Shown in pieces: positions 26,207 through 36,935 of a DNA stretch of 64,000 nucleotides (position 1 is its first letter; every line of letters begins with the position of its first letter). The translations under genes were made by a program, and so were the position numbers. The notes under the pieces were generated by a model. It had not been told where the DNA came from. It searched no databases and saw only the letters and a program-made list of their open reading frames with translations. This stretch comes from an uncultured Pseudomonadota bacterium (GTDB lineage Bacteria > Pseudomonadota > Gammaproteobacteria > Burkholderiales > JALYOK01): contig CADEHE010000011.1 in the NCBI GenBank assembly GCA_902826775.1, positions 1-64,000 of the forward strand. The letters are read 5' to 3'.

Positions 26207-27154
26207 TTAGATCTGAAAATCCTCCAGCCCACGCTGCTGCAGAAGACCCTCGCGCACGACCGCTTCATCGAGCGGTGCGGAGCACAGCTCGATGAAACGG
26301 TAGGCATAGCCGCGCAGATAGTGCCCGCGGCGCAACGCAATGCGAGCGGTATTGGCTTCGAACAGGTGTGCGCCGTCCAGCAGGACGAGACCGCGATCGC
26401 GCTCCGCATCGAAGGCCATCGCTGCAATGATACCGACGCCCAACTCTAGCTCGACGTAAGTTTTTATCACGTCGGCGTCGAGCGCCGACATGACGATGTC
26501 GGGGGATAGCCTCGCCTTCGCGAACACAGCATCGATGCGGCCGCGTCCGGTAAAGCCTTGGTGGTATGTGATGATCGGGAAATCCGCGACCGCCTCTAGC
26601 GTGAGTTTCTTGACCTGCTGAAGGGCGTGCCCCGAGGGCACGATGACCGCATGGCTCCAAGTATAGTATGGGAAGGAAACCAAGTCGGCTTCCTCTTGCA
26701 GCGCCTCGGTCGCAATGCCGATATCCGCGTCACCTGAAAGCAGCATTGCAGCAATTTCGGTGGGACTGCCTTGGTGGAGCACAAGATGCACCTTTGGGAA
26801 TGCTTTGCGGAACTGCGAAACGATTTGCGGCAAGGCATAGCGTGCTTGCGTGTGCGTTGTCGCGACCGTGAGTTGCCCTTGATCGCTGCTGCTGAATTGC
26901 TCCGCGATATGCTTAATGTTCTTCGTGTCGAGCAACACGCGCTCGACCACTTTCAATAGCTCCACGCCCGGTTTGGTGAGCCCGAGCAAGCGCTTGCCTT
27001 TGCGTTGAAAGATCTCCACGCCCAGCTCGTCTTCCAAGTCCTTTATGTGCTTGCTCACGCCGGACTGTGACGTGAACAGAACGTTGGCGACTTCGGTGAG
27101 GTTAAAGTTGCACCTCACCGTCTCTCGCAGGATGCGTAGTTGCTGGAAGTTCAT
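26207..27154 (-). CDS. cysB: CysB-type LysR regulator
   Basis: This 315-residue LysR regulator has the helix-turn-helix NLTEVANVLFTSQSGVSKHIKDLE at the N-terminus and the CysB-type effector domain (TTHTQARYALPQIVSQFRKAFP, TYHQGFTGRGRID). CysB and Cbl control sulfate uptake and organosulfur use, with O-acetylserine or N-acetylserine as inducer. It is the last gene of the sulfate operon, 15 bp after cysA, so it would be made with its target genes. The GKRLLGLTKPG segment after the DNA-binding domain is standard. Confidence 0.9.
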   Translation of the reverse strand: MNFQQLRILRETVRCNFNLTEVANVLFTSQSGVSKHIKDLEDELGVEIFQRKGKRLLGLTKPGVELLKVVERVLLDTKNIKHIAEQFSSSDQGQLTVATTHTQARYALPQIVSQFRKAFPKVHLVLHQGSPTEIAAMLLSGDADIGIATEALQEEADLVSFPYYTWSHAVIVPSGHALQQVKKLTLEAVADFPIITYHQGFTGRGRIDAVFAKARLSPDIVMSALDADVIKTYVELELGVGIIAAMAFDAERDRGLVLLDGAHLFEANTARIALRRGHYLRGYAYRFIELCSAPLDEAVVREGLLQQRGLEDFQI

Positions 27155-27169
27155 GCGTTGGGTCGAGCC

Positions 27170-28276
27170 TCAGATTGAATAATCGTGCGCCACGCTCTCA
27201 GCGGCTGCCTCGAAAACATGCATGCGCGCGGGAACGATGCGCACCGACATTCCTTCAACCAAGGCCAGTCGCTCTACTCGCGCGCGCGGCAATTCCACCT
27301 CGAATTCCTTGCTTGCGTTGCTATTCGCCGCATCCGTCGCCGAAAGTTCCACACGCGCGGTACCGCCGAAAGAGAGTACGCGATTAACCTTTGCCGCCAC
27401 CCCTTCGGTATGGTCGGGCGTTGCCACAATATCCAACTCGTGCGGCCGTGAAAATGCCAATACTTGCGCGCCTTGCCTGAGCTTCGGCTGATCGTGGGTG
27501 ACTCGGTGTGAGCCCACCTGGACTTGCGTTCCATCGACACGGCCATGAAATAGATTCACGGCGCCGAGAAAGCCGTATACGAACGGACTCGCCGGATTGT
27601 CATAGACCTCGCTAGGCGTGCCGACCTGTTCCACCTTGCCACGGTTCAGCAATACAACGCGGTCAGCGACCTCAAGCGCTTCTTCTTGATCGTGGGTGAC
27701 AAAGATCGAAGTGACGTGAATTTCATCATGTAGTTTGCGCAACCAGCGCCGCAACTCCTTGCGCACCTTTGCGTCCAGCGCCCCAAACGGCTCGTCCAAA
27801 AGCAATACTTGAGGCTCGACCGCCAATGCGCGCGCAAGTGCAATGCGTTGACGCTGTCCTCCCGACAATTGGGCGGGAAATCGATCTGCCAGCCAATCGA
27901 GTTGCACCAATTCCAGCAGTTGATGCACGCGACGGCGAATTGCCTCGTCCGACGGGCGTTGCCGACGTGGTTTGACGCGCAAGCCAAACGCGACATTTTC
28001 GAACACGGTCATGTGACGGAACAATGCGTAGTGCTGAAACACGAACCCCACTTGGCGTTCGCGCACGCGTAGGCCGGAGGCATCGACGCCGTCTAACAAT
28101 ACTTGACCGCTGTCCGCACTTTCCAGACCAGCGATGATCCGCAGCAACGTCGTCTTGCCGCAACCAGAGGGGCCCAGCAGCGCAGTCAACTCTCCAGTAG
28201 GAAAGTCCAGGCTAACGCCATCGAGAGCCACGAAACTCCCAAAAGCTTTTCGTATGTTTTGTACAGTGATGCTCAT
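27170..28276 (-). CDS. cysA: Sulfate/thiosulfate ABC transporter ATPase
   Basis: This 368-residue ATPase drives sulfate import through CysT and CysW. Walker [10 protein letters not shown] is near residue 34. The signature [15 protein letters not shown], Walker [13 protein letters not shown] and the H-loop [12 protein letters not shown] follow. A C-terminal regulatory part (from about residue 235) ends near [13 protein letters not shown]. The start codon overlaps the cysW stop by 4 bp. The gene is followed 15 bp later by the CysB-type regulator. Confidence 0.95.
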   Translation of the reverse strand: MSITVQNIRKAFGSFVALDGVSLDFPTGELTALLGPSGCGKTTLLRIIAGLESADSGQVLLDGVDASGLRVRERQVGFVFQHYALFRHMTVFENVAFGLRVKPRRQRPSDEAIRRRVHQLLELVQLDWLADRFPAQLSGGQRQRIALARALAVEPQVLLLDEPFGALDAKVRKELRRWLRKLHDEIHVTSIFVTHDQEEALEVADRVVLLNRGKVEQVGTPSEVYDNPASPFVYGFLGAVNLFHGRVDGTQVQVGSHRVTHDQPKLRQGAQVLAFSRPHELDIVATPDHTEGVAAKVNRVLSFGGTARVELSATDAANSNASKEFEVELPRARVERLALVEGMSVRIVPARMHVFEAAAESVAHDYSI

Positions 28277-29175
28277 GAGTGATCGGCGTCTACCAAAACG
28301 GTGCGCGCTTTCGATTCGACGTAGCTCTTGATCGCCAGCGTGAATAACGCTAGCAGCGCCAAAAGGGATGCCACGGCAAACGCCGCAGCGAAGCTGTACT
28401 CGTTGTAGAGAATCTCCACATGCAGCGGCAAGGTATTAGTTTCGCCGCGGATATGGCCAGATACCACGGACACGGCGCCAAACTCTCCCATCGCCCGCGC
28501 GTTGCAGAGGATTACGCCATACAGCAGGCCCCACTTGATATTTGGCAAGGTGACGCGCCAAAAGGTCTTAAAACCGGAAGCGCCCAGAACGATGGCAGCT
28601 TCCTCTTCTTCCTTGCCCTGAGCTTGCATGAGAGGGATCAGTTCGCGCGCGACAAAGGGGAAGGTGACGAACACTGTCGCCAACACGATACCGGGCACGG
28701 CAAAGATGATCTTGAGATCGTGCCCCGCAAGCCACGAACCGAACCATCCCTGCGCGCCGAATACCAGAACATAGATCAGGCCTGCGATTACCGGGGAAAC
28801 CGAGAAGGGCAAATCGATCAAGGTGATTAAGATATGTTTGCCAGGAAAGTCGAACTTGGCGATGGCCCAGGCTGCGGCGACGCCAAACACCAGATTGAGC
28901 GGCACGGCGATAAAGGCTGTTAGCAGCGTCAATCGCAGGGCAGCGAGGGCATCGGAATCGGACAATGCGGCGAGGTAAGCCTGCATACCCTTGCGCAAGG
29001 CCTCGAAGAAGACGGCGACGAGCGGCAGTAGCAAGAAAACGACGAAGAACGTTAGCGATACGCCGAGCACACTCCATTTCACCCATGCCGATTCACGCGT
29101 GGCCGCGTTCGCCTCGAAGCGCGTCGCCGAATCACGCTGAGCACGCAAAGCACCTGTGCTCGCGGATGCTGCCAT
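28273..29175 (-). CDS. cysW: Sulfate ABC transporter permease CysW
   Basis: This 300-residue inner-membrane permease has about six helices and the EAA-type loop around [28 protein letters not shown], the site that contacts the ATPase. The N-terminus carries a roughly 35-residue Ser/Ala/Arg-rich tail, longer than usual. Its ATG overlaps the cysT stop (ATGA) and its own stop overlaps the cysA start, showing tight translational coupling. It pairs with CysT to form the membrane channel. Confidence 0.95.
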   Translation of the reverse strand: MAASASTGALRAQRDSATRFEANAATRESAWVKWSVLGVSLTFFVVFLLLPLVAVFFEALRKGMQAYLAALSDSDALAALRLTLLTAFIAVPLNLVFGVAAAWAIAKFDFPGKHILITLIDLPFSVSPVIAGLIYVLVFGAQGWFGSWLAGHDLKIIFAVPGIVLATVFVTFPFVARELIPLMQAQGKEEEEAAIVLGASGFKTFWRVTLPNIKWGLLYGVILCNARAMGEFGAVSVVSGHIRGETNTLPLHVEILYNEYSFAAAFAVASLLALLALFTLAIKSYVESKARTVLVDADHS

Positions 29176-30005
29176 CAGACTTGCCTGCCCGTGCGTTTAG
29201 CGGTCCAGGTTTGAAGGGCATTGATCGCCAGCAATAGCAGAAAGGAAAACACCAGCATCACCACGGCGACTGCGGTGGCGCTCGCGTATTCGTACTGTTC
29301 GAGTTTTGTTACGATCATCAGCGGGGTAATCTCCGAGACCATCGGAATATTGCCAGCGATAAAGATCACGGAACCGTACTCGCCCACGGCACGTGCGAAT
29401 GCCAAAGCGAACCCAGTCATGAGTGCCGGCAACAGAATCGGCAATACAACGCGATGAAAGGTCTGCCAGCGCCGCGCGCCCAACGTGGCGGCGGCCTCTT
29501 CGATTTCCGTATCCAAATCCTCCAAGATGGGTTGTACCGTGCGAACGACAAACGGCAGTCCGATGAATATCAGCGCAACCAATACACCGAGCGGCCCGAA
29601 CGCGACTTTGATCCCCAGAGGTTCGAGGTATTGCCCTAGCCAACCGTTCTTGGCATAAAGGGCCGTCAGCGCGATACCGGCAACGGCAGTCGGTAAGGCG
29701 AAGGGCAAATCAACGAGAGCGTCGACCAGTTTCTTGCCGGGGAAGCGGTAGCGTACCAGGGCCCACGCCAGCAGAAGTCCAAATACCGTATTGATGCCAG
29801 CCGCCAACAGGGAGGCGCCAAAACTCAGGCGATAGGATGCGAGCACACGCGGCGCCGTCACCACGCTCCAAAATTCGGGCCATGACAGGCTGGCGGCTTT
29901 GCTGAAAACCGCTGTGATCGGAACCAAGACGATCAGCGACAAATACGCCAGTGTGTAGCCTAATGACAAGCCAAACCCGGGAAGGACGCGAGCGGTGCGC
30001 GACAT
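29175..30005 (-). CDS. cysT: Sulfate ABC transporter permease CysT
   Basis: This 276-residue permease has about six helices, an EAA loop ([27 protein letters not shown]) and [15 protein letters not shown]. It resembles CysT (CysU). Two in-frame ATGs compete: 30005 ([11 protein letters not shown]) and 30017, four codons earlier. Neither has a strong ribosome-binding site, and 30005 gives the usual family length. It overlaps cysW by 1 base of the ATGA. The upstream gap of about 140 bp to the hydrolase gene contains ATTCATTTTT-like AT-rich sequence but no confident promoter. Confidence 0.95.
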   Translation of the reverse strand: MSRTARVLPGFGLSLGYTLAYLSLIVLVPITAVFSKAASLSWPEFWSVVTAPRVLASYRLSFGASLLAAGINTVFGLLLAWALVRYRFPGKKLVDALVDLPFALPTAVAGIALTALYAKNGWLGQYLEPLGIKVAFGPLGVLVALIFIGLPFVVRTVQPILEDLDTEIEEAAATLGARRWQTFHRVVLPILLPALMTGFALAFARAVGEYGSVIFIAGNIPMVSEITPLMIVTKLEQYEYASATAVAVVMLVFSFLLLLAINALQTWTAKRTGRQV

Positions 30006-30146
30006 TGAAACGAGCATTGCTATCGAGACTGTCGAGTCTACGTATACCACCGCGCAAACCCAAATAACGATTTGTGCTTTGCTTATTCATTTTTCGGATG
30101 TGCGAGGGTCGGATCCACCCTAGAATCACACAAGCCTCAGGGGCGC

Positions 30147-30818
30147 TTAAGACAAATTCAGCGCAATCCGAGTAGCCCGCCGCAGGCGCGCAAGGGTACG
30201 TTCGCTGCGTTTGGGCATGCGGCCCCCATCGCAAATGGGCCCGAGCAGCGGTTCGTCGTGAACCTCTTGAAGCCGCCTGAGTAGTGCCAATCCTTCGGGC
30301 CAAGGCCCATAACCGGCTTCGGCATTGATATGTCCGGCGTCGTTGAGACAAACCAGCCCGCTGCCCCAGCGCTGCGCCCAGTACTTTGCCTTATCAAGAG
30401 ATAAGAAGGGGTCGTTTGAACTGGCGACGACGAGGCTTGCCATAGGCAAGAATGCGTCTGGAAGCAGTGCCTCAACGCCCTCGATCAGCTTCGTGGTTTC
30501 GCCGGCGCGGATTCCAGCCAAGTCGACACGCGCAGGATCGGCCGGGGCAACCAACAGCGCCCCGGCTACTCGATCTCTGCGATCGGCGGCCGCAAATGCA
30601 GCGGCCAAGCAGCCGAAACTATGAGCGACCAGCCAAATGGCACCGGGCGATCGATCTATATTGGCGCGAACGGCAGTGGCCCAAGAAGAAACAATGGGTG
30701 AATGCCAATCGATGCCGGAAACACGGCGCGCTTCCGGCAGTTGGGCTTGCAGCCACGTCTGCCAATGCGCGGGTCCGCTGTCGTGCAGACCCGGAACGAT
30801 AAGTACCGTGTTACGCAC
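30147..30818 (-). CDS. RBBP9/YdeN-family alpha/beta hydrolase
   Basis: This 223-residue serine hydrolase has nucleophile S67 in the elbow AHSFGC, a likely acid D136 (SSNDPF) and H163 (DAGHINAEAGYG). This triad spacing fits the small RBBP9/YdeN hydrolases. The N-terminus VLIVPGLHDSGPAHWQTWL is typical. The start is a GTG. It lies between sbp and cysT in the sulfate operon, a context I recall for this family in proteobacteria. It may act on a sulfur-containing ester or thioester, which is not shown. Confidence 0.85.
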   Translation of the reverse strand: MRNTVLIVPGLHDSGPAHWQTWLQAQLPEARRVSGIDWHSPIVSSWATAVRANIDRSPGAIWLVAHSFGCLAAAFAAADRRDRVAGALLVAPADPARVDLAGIRAGETTKLIEGVEALLPDAFLPMASLVVASSNDPFLSLDKAKYWAQRWGSGLVCLNDAGHINAEAGYGPWPEGLALLRRLQEVHDEPLLGPICDGGRMPKRSERTLARLRRATRIALNLS

Positions 30819-30884
30819 CAGGATACGAAGGCGACGGCTTCGCTCGATTGCTATTGCCCATCAGACCGATCGCGAATGGTCTAG

Positions 30885-31895
30885 TTACTGTTTTTGATAA
30901 ATCTGATCAAAAAGACCGCCATCGGCGAAGTGCGTTTTCTGCGCTTTCTGCCATCCACCGAATACATCCTCGATATTGAATAGGGCGACTTTTGGGAACT
31001 GCTTTTCGTACCTCGCCGCGACTTCAGCCAGCGTCGGCCGATAGAAGTTCTTGCCGATCAAGTCTTGGCCCTCCGGGGAATAGAGGAACTCCAGATAGGC
31101 TTCGGCCACTTTGCGCGTCTTGCGCTTATCGACGACCTTATCGACAACGGTGACTGGCGGTTCGGCCAATATACTGACCGAAGGCACGACAATTTCCACT
31201 TTCTCGGGTCCTAGTTCCTTGATGGCTAACAGCGCCTCGTTCTCCCATGCCAGCAGCACATCGCCGATGCCGCGCTCGACAAATGTGGTGGTTGACCCGC
31301 GCGCCCCGGAATCCAAAATCGGGACGTTTTTGTATAGCTTGGTGACGAATTCGCGCGCTTTGCCTTCGTCATTCCCGTTGGCTTTCAGCGCATAGCCCCA
31401 CGCTGCCAGGTAGTTCCAGCGCGCTCCGCCAGAAGTCTTGGGGTTCGGGGTGATAACGGAGAGCCCTGGTTTAACAAGATCCGGCCAATCCTTGATTGCT
31501 CTTGGATTGCCTTTACGCACCAAAAACACAATAGTGGACGTATAGGGAGAACTATTGTGCGGCAGGCGCTTTTGCCACTCCTTGGGCAGCAGTTTTCCGC
31601 GGGCCGCGATTTCGTCGATATCGTACGCAAGCGCAAGGGTCACAACATCGGCCTCCAGGCCGTCGATTACGGCGCGGGCTTGTTTAGCGGCACCGCCATG
31701 CGACTGCTTAATGACGACTTTCTCCTTCGCGCTCGCCTCCCAACGCTTTGCAAATGCGGCGTTAATGTCTTGATACAGCTCGCGCGTGGGATCGTAAGAA
31801 ACATTCAACAACGTTACTTCGGCTCGCGCGGCGATGGATAGCAATCCCGCGCTCAACACAATTGCGCTGATGCGGTTCAACCATTTAATGGGCAT
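30885..31895 (-). CDS. sbp: Periplasmic sulfate-binding protein
   Basis: This 336-residue substrate-binding protein of the CysTWA importer has a signal peptide ([17 protein letters not shown]) and begins the mature part with [16 protein letters not shown]. Typical sulfate-binding motifs follow: [51 protein letters not shown] and [16 protein letters not shown]. The AAGGAAG ribosome-binding site places the start at this ATG; an in-frame codon 13 residues earlier overlaps the porin stop. It comes directly after the porin gene. Confidence 0.95.
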   Translation of the reverse strand: MPIKWLNRISAIVLSAGLLSIAARAEVTLLNVSYDPTRELYQDINAAFAKRWEASAKEKVVIKQSHGGAAKQARAVIDGLEADVVTLALAYDIDEIAARGKLLPKEWQKRLPHNSSPYTSTIVFLVRKGNPRAIKDWPDLVKPGLSVITPNPKTSGGARWNYLAAWGYALKANGNDEGKAREFVTKLYKNVPILDSGARGSTTTFVERGIGDVLLAWENEALLAIKELGPEKVEIVVPSVSILAEPPVTVVDKVVDKRKTRKVAEAYLEFLYSPEGQDLIGKNFYRPTLAEVAARYEKQFPKVALFNIEDVFGGWQKAQKTHFADGGLFDQIYQKQ

Positions 31896-31933
31896 CTTCT
31901 TCCTTTTCGATTGATTTTTCGCTTGTTTGTGCA

Positions 31934-33427
31934 CTAGTAACCAACCTGAAAGCGGGTGAAAAGCACTTTCTCAGTATCGCGATCACCGCTGGCAGCGCCG
32001 TCCTTGAACTCGGTTTGGTCGTAATTGACAACCAACTTGCTGAACCGATTGAAGTACCAATTGAGACCTATCCCGTAATCAGTCGCTTCTCGCGCTGAAG
32101 ACCGGGGATTGGCAAGTCGGGTCGTAGCACTGCCCGCGAACACATCATCATCCACTTCCAGCCGGCTGACCCGCGCCGCGATTTCGAACGCGCCCCAACT
32201 TCCCTGGCCCCACTGGAACGGTTTGCGCGGATTAATGCCTCGAATGGAGGCATCTTCCCCCGTTAACACCAATGAGGTTGCAAGTTGCCACGCAGTGTTT
32301 TTCACGTCCCGCCGCACTCCTGCTCGGCTGACCTCCTGATTTGAACGAACGTATTCTCCGAGCAATCCGAATGGACCTTTGTGAAAATAAAACTGCGGAG
32401 CAATTCGCTCGCGGGAGCCATCAGCGAAGGCACCGGGGACGCTGGGGGTCGTAGCCGTAGCGGCAGTAGTCGCAACGTAACTGAAGAAGCTCTGCTGCCC
32501 AGGCGTCAAGAAGCGAGGCAAGTTACTCGTGGCGGCGCTGCCCGACTGATCGCCCGTACTGTAGGCAAGTCCAATGCCCAGGCCGCGCAAAGTCGAATCT
32601 TCCTTGTCCTTCAATGGTTCGGCAAACACGCGCACGGCATAGTCTTTATCGCTATTCGCGTCGTTGTCGCCACTGCCACCGTCGATCACGCCGTTGAATA
32701 TCCCGGCCGCGTAGTTAACTGCGCCGTCAAATACATCGCCGGAGAGCTGCAACCCGACATCGCGATTCGGGACAAGATTGGTCGGAAATGCTCGTTCGAC
32801 AAACAGAAGTTCCGAGCCTGATTGCAACCGCTCCAATCCGACCGGCGGCTTAAATTTTCCGGCGCGAACTTTAAAGGCCGGCGAAAAGTTGCCGTCGACG
32901 TACGCATCTTGAATGGTAGCAGTACCACCGCCAAAATCCGGCATGATGCGAAAACCGAACTGCTTGAAAACCGAACCCTCGATAATTGGGCGAATACGGC
33001 GCATGAGAAAAGTATCCGGAGCCGGGTCCGTTTCGCCCCCTTGATAGAATCGGGCATCCGCTTGTACATAACCACGTAAGCGCAAATCGAAATTGCCGTC
33101 AGCCGATCGTAAGCCAAAGCCGTCTTTTCCGGCACGCACGATTGGCGCTTCCTTCGCCTTGGCCTGCGCCGCCTCATCCTCCAATTCTCTCTTGCGCTCC
33201 AGAATTTTGATCTTTTGCTCTACCTGCTCGATGGCTTCGGCTTGGCGGCCTTTCTCATCAACCGTGGGCTGCTTCGCTTGTTCCAGCGATTGGATTTTTT
33301 GCTCCAATTGCTCAATTCGGCGCAACAATTCCTGTGTCGTTGCCGGCGTGTCTTGCCCATATGCCGCAGAAATGGCCAGCGAAGCGCCTGCGACCGCTAA
33401 GATTGCGGGGATGACCCAAACCCTCAT
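31934..33427 (-). CDS. OprO/OprP-family porin
   Basis: This 497-residue outer-membrane porin has a signal peptide, then a coiled-coil region (about residues 30-90, with [19 protein letters not shown]) that probably projects into the periplasm. A 16-stranded barrel follows, with [39 protein letters not shown] and [23 protein letters not shown]. The last residue is Tyr. OprO/OprP porins take up phosphate or other anions. In this operon the expected substrate is sulfate or organosulfonate (inference from context). It follows the oscA-like gene by 68 bp. Confidence 0.85.
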   Translation of the reverse strand: MRVWVIPAILAVAGASLAISAAYGQDTPATTQELLRRIEQLEQKIQSLEQAKQPTVDEKGRQAEAIEQVEQKIKILERKRELEDEAAQAKAKEAPIVRAGKDGFGLRSADGNFDLRLRGYVQADARFYQGGETDPAPDTFLMRRIRPIIEGSVFKQFGFRIMPDFGGGTATIQDAYVDGNFSPAFKVRAGKFKPPVGLERLQSGSELLFVERAFPTNLVPNRDVGLQLSGDVFDGAVNYAAGIFNGVIDGGSGDNDANSDKDYAVRVFAEPLKDKEDSTLRGLGIGLAYSTGDQSGSAATSNLPRFLTPGQQSFFSYVATTAATATTPSVPGAFADGSRERIAPQFYFHKGPFGLLGEYVRSNQEVSRAGVRRDVKNTAWQLATSLVLTGEDASIRGINPRKPFQWGQGSWGAFEIAARVSRLEVDDDVFAGSATTRLANPRSSAREATDYGIGLNWYFNRFSKLVVNYDQTEFKDGAASGDRDTEKVLFTRFQVGY

Positions 33428-33495
33428 TGAAGTATCTCCTAGTCTTCATTCTGAGATCCTCCGATGGTTCGGTCGGCCCTTGTATTTGCATATGG

Positions 33496-33702
33496 TTAGC
33501 GTTGGTCCACCGGTCGTCCAGCGGAATCGGCGTGCAGGCGCACTCTTTCGCGGCGCTCGATTTGGGTGACGCTGCCACCGTGTACTATGATCTCCACGGC
33601 GCCGTAGCGCAAACCGGACAAAGCCCGCGCAATCTTTGCGAGCACTTCCGGTCCAGCCGGTTGATCGCCGCTATGCAGTGGTTGTACGGATGCTTGGCTC
33701 AC
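33496..33702 (-). CDS. oscA: OscA/YezD-like small protein (DUF2292)
   Basis: This 68-residue protein has the DUF2292 core LAKIARALSGLRYGAVEIIVHGGSVTQIERRERVRL. OscA, a member of the family, has been linked to organosulfur use. The start is a GTG with CTGGAG 6 bp upstream. It heads the eight-gene sulfate operon, so the promoter should lie in the 33703-33975 gap. There, on the minus strand, GGAATATGTATTTC (about 33773-33786) is AT-rich and reminiscent of CysB sites, but this is not proof. The last residues after RVRL are variable. Confidence 0.8.
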   Translation of the reverse strand: MSQASVQPLHSGDQPAGPEVLAKIARALSGLRYGAVEIIVHGGSVTQIERRERVRLHADSAGRPVDQR

Positions 33703-33975
33703 GTTTTGCTCCAGTTGACCAGAGCGTGCAGCCTAACAAGTTGTGGGCTCTAAGTGAACGAAGAAAAACTGAAATACATATTCCGTTGGTTGACATCCAT
33801 ACCGTACTTCACACAATGGAAAGATTTTCTGAATCCTTGTCGTTACTCGGCCGTTTAGATCTCGCAGGCGGTGCTTTCTTCAAGTTCAGGGGAGCAGTCG
33901 CCCCGCGCCGTAGGTTCGGCTCCTCTCTCCAAACTCGCCCATTGCATCGCGCAACTCACTTTACAGAATTGGCCG

Positions 33976-35064
33976 TCAGCTCTCCTCAGAATACCGTTGC
34001 TCCACCAACCTCACGGCCGCGACAATTTCGCTCGCGCTCAAGGCGCGCTCAAAATTCTTCACATGCTTCGCCGTCATCGTCTGCTCTGCAATCGTACCCA
34101 GTTCCGCTTCGGTCGGCTGCGCCAAACCGAGCGCCGCGAGCGACGTGGGCAACTGGACTTCCTTGTAGAACGCCGCGATGTCGTCGATGAATTCGGCGGA
34201 ACGCCGCTCCAGCGTTAGCTGCACCAACAGCGCATAAGCGACTTGATGGCCGTGCAGTGCGTCGCGGGCACCGCGCACCGCGCTGAGTCCGCGTGTCATC
34301 GCATGCGCGATTGACAAGCCACCGCTTTCGAACGCGAGGCCGCTCAGCAATACCGCCGCTTCGACGACGCGCTCGAAATCCTCGTCGATGATCTTGTTTT
34401 TTTCTGCTCCTAGCGCACCGGCCGCATGCGCGCGCAACGTCGAGTAGCACAGCTCCGACAATGCCGATGCCGCTTGACAGGCGGCGGCGCCGAACATGTT
34501 GGGGCCGCCGGCACCGATGCATTGCGCAACTTCGAACTTTTTGACGATCGCATCGCCGATGCCTGCCGTGAGCATGCGCAGCGGCGCGTTGATGATGATT
34601 GCGGTATCGACCACCACCACTTCCGGGTTGCGCTTCATATGGCCGACGCGCAGCAGGCGATGATTCTCGTCGTAGATCACGTAATTCTTGCTAGTGGGCG
34701 CGTCGTTCGACGCGGCGGTGGGAATGGTGACTACCGGAATATCGAGCGCATGCGCGACGGCTTTGCCGGCGTCGATGCCTTTGCCGCCGCCGGCGCCGAT
34801 GATGAAGTCGGGGCGCTGCGCGCGAGCGAGGGCGCTCAAGCGGTCGATCTCGGCAGGGACGATGTCGCCGGTGAATATGAGCGATTCGCAGTTCAGGTCC
34901 GCAGCGGCGCACACTTGCTGCACTCGATAGCCGATCAAGTCCATCACGATGGTGTCCGCGACCAAACTGGCGCGCTTGCCGATGTGCGAGAGGTAGGGTC
35001 CCATTTCTGCCAGCGCATTGGGCCCCTGTAAATAGCGGCTGGGTGCGCCGAAAACTCGTAACAT
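33976..35064 (-). CDS. Glycerol-dehydrogenase-like iron-type alcohol dehydrogenase
   Basis: This 362-residue metal-dependent dehydrogenase binds NAD through IIGAGGGKGIDAGKAVAHAL and TIPTAASNDAPTS. Metal ligands are expected in GIGDAIVKKFE, GLSIAHAMTRGL and DALHGHQVAYALL, as in glycerol dehydrogenase (GldA). The AAGGAC site lies 5 bp before the ATG. The TPP-dependent enzyme gene ends 21 bp upstream, so both are co-transcribed. The combination suggests handling of a small alpha-hydroxy carbonyl compound. Glycerol is one candidate and others such as a 1,2-diol are possible. Confidence 0.85.
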   Translation of the reverse strand: MLRVFGAPSRYLQGPNALAEMGPYLSHIGKRASLVADTIVMDLIGYRVQQVCAAADLNCESLIFTGDIVPAEIDRLSALARAQRPDFIIGAGGGKGIDAGKAVAHALDIPVVTIPTAASNDAPTSKNYVIYDENHRLLRVGHMKRNPEVVVVDTAIIINAPLRMLTAGIGDAIVKKFEVAQCIGAGGPNMFGAAACQAASALSELCYSTLRAHAAGALGAEKNKIIDEDFERVVEAAVLLSGLAFESGGLSIAHAMTRGLSAVRGARDALHGHQVAYALLVQLTLERRSAEFIDDIAAFYKEVQLPTSLAALGLAQPTEAELGTIAEQTMTAKHVKNFERALSASEIVAAVRLVEQRYSEES

Positions 35065-35085
35065 CGGTTGTCCTTATATTGTTGC

Positions 35086-36708
35086 TTAGCGGTAAGGGTG
35101 CAGGAATGGCCAAGGCGACGCTTCCGAGCCGCGCTCGACTATGATTTCAATGAGGGCCGGTGCATCGAGTGCCATTGCACGTTCTAGCGCCGGGCCGAAC
35201 TGCTCGGGTGTGTGCACGCGCTCGCTCGCTACACCAAAACTTTCGGCTAGCTTGACGAAATCGGGATTCGTCAGTTCGGCGCCGATCAGCCGCCCTTGAT
35301 AAGTGGTGAGCTGATCGCGGCGCACGTTGCCATAGGCGTTGTTGTTGAACACACACGTGACGACGGCGATATTGTGCTGCACCGCGGTGGCGAGCTCTTG
35401 CACGCCAAACATGAAGCCGCCATCGCCCGTGATCGATACCACGGCTTTGCCGGGATTCGCGATCTTCACGCCAAGGGCGGAGTTGAACCCGAAGCCGAGC
35501 GTTTCTTGGTAGCCGCAGGTCACATAGGTGCGCGGCGCGTAGACAGGGAAGCCATAACGCGCGGTAAAGCCCACTTGCGAAATCTCTTCCACCAAAAAGC
35601 CGTCGCGCGGCAGCACGCGTCGCAGCACGTCGAGATAAGCCAGCTGCGGTTGCACTTGCTCGAACTCTTTGCGGGCGCGGGCTTTCGCGTCGATGCATTC
35701 GCCTTCGCGCGAGGGGCGCGCCGGTGCGTTTTTGCGCAGCGCTTGCAGCAGCGCTTGTGTTCCGGACTTGGCATCGGCGACGACGCCAACCGCGGGCGGC
35801 AGGCGCACCATTTCGGTTGGATCGATGTCGATGCGCACAAACTGCACACCGGGCGGCATCTTCTTCCAGCGCAGATGCTGCAACTCCAAGCGGCTGCCGA
35901 TGCCGATCACCAGATCGGTCTGCATCCACAATTGCAGCGCGCTGCCGCCGGAAAATCCGTACGGCGAATCTTCGCTCACCACGCCGCGGCCGCTGCGGTG
36001 CGCAGTGACGGGTGCTTGCAGCAGCCGCGCAAGTTCCTGCACTTCGGCGCCTGCGTGCAGCGCGCCGGCGCCGACCGTGATCATTGGCCGCTTGGCGGCG
36101 TTGATTAGGGCGGCGGCACGTTCGATCGCGTCGTTGTCGACCGGCGGCGGTGCAGGTGGCGGCAGCGGGTCGGTTAATGTGACCTCAGCGCGTTGCCCGA
36201 GTACGTCCCATGGCGTGGCAAGCGCGGCGGGTCCAGGCCTGCCGCCGAGCATGCGTTGAAACGCTTCGGCTACTGCGCTGCTGGCCTGCGTCGGGTGATC
36301 GATGCGTGCCGCCCATTTGGTGATCGAGCGCAACGTCGCGAGTTGATCTGGCAGCTCGTGCAGAATGCCGCGGCCGCGGCCGATGAACGGCGCTGGAATA
36401 TCGGCAGTCAAGCACAGCAGCGGCGTGCAAGCGCCCAACGCCGTGCACAGCGCCGCGCCGGCATTGAGCACACCAGGCCCCGGCACAACGGTGAATACGC
36501 CGGGACGGCCGCTGCTTTTCGCGTAGCCGTAGGCGAGATAGGCTGCGGCCTGCTCATGGCGCGTGGTGATGAAACGCAAGCGATCGCTCGCACCGTGCAA
36601 TGCATCCATTAAGTCGTACGTGTGCGCGCCCGGAATGCCGAACACTGTATCGACGCCGTGACGCAGCAGGGATTCGACGATAACCCTGCCGGTGGTTAAA
36701 GAGGGCAT
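35086..36708 (-). CDS. TPP-dependent acetolactate-synthase-like enzyme
   Basis: This 540-residue thiamine-diphosphate enzyme has catalytic E52 in the motif TTRHEQAAAYLAYGYAK. An FAD/central domain (PAALATPWDVL) follows, and the C-terminal TPP-binding segment is GDGGFMFGVQELATAVQHN...NNNAYGN. The domain order is that of acetolactate synthases and related 2-oxo-acid decarboxylases. The N-terminus GIPGAHTYDLMDALHG is not the classic IlvB sequence, so a decarboxylase or ligase for another 2-oxo acid is as likely. AAAGGA precedes the ATG. It is followed by the dehydrogenase gene. Confidence 0.85.
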   Translation of the reverse strand: MPSLTTGRVIVESLLRHGVDTVFGIPGAHTYDLMDALHGASDRLRFITTRHEQAAAYLAYGYAKSSGRPGVFTVVPGPGVLNAGAALCTALGACTPLLCLTADIPAPFIGRGRGILHELPDQLATLRSITKWAARIDHPTQASSAVAEAFQRMLGGRPGPAALATPWDVLGQRAEVTLTDPLPPPAPPPVDNDAIERAAALINAAKRPMITVGAGALHAGAEVQELARLLQAPVTAHRSGRGVVSEDSPYGFSGGSALQLWMQTDLVIGIGSRLELQHLRWKKMPPGVQFVRIDIDPTEMVRLPPAVGVVADAKSGTQALLQALRKNAPARPSREGECIDAKARARKEFEQVQPQLAYLDVLRRVLPRDGFLVEEISQVGFTARYGFPVYAPRTYVTCGYQETLGFGFNSALGVKIANPGKAVVSITGDGGFMFGVQELATAVQHNIAVVTCVFNNNAYGNVRRDQLTTYQGRLIGAELTNPDFVKLAESFGVASERVHTPEQFGPALERAMALDAPALIEIIVERGSEASPWPFLHPYR

Positions 36709-36935
36709 GATTTTCCTTTAGCTGAGCATACGGCAGTCGCGTTTGGCGCACGCCGTACGCGATCAGTGGCTCGCCGCGGTTCTTTGCGGAAGACATTCAT
36801 AACGGGGCAGCAAGGTAATACTTCACGGCGTCTTGGTGCAATCTGTTCGAGATCTTTGTACGCTCATACGCTATGTTTGCCTCAAAGGCAGCAGCAGAAG
36901 CCGGCGTGGTTAGCAATACGCGGTTCGGGTCTACT

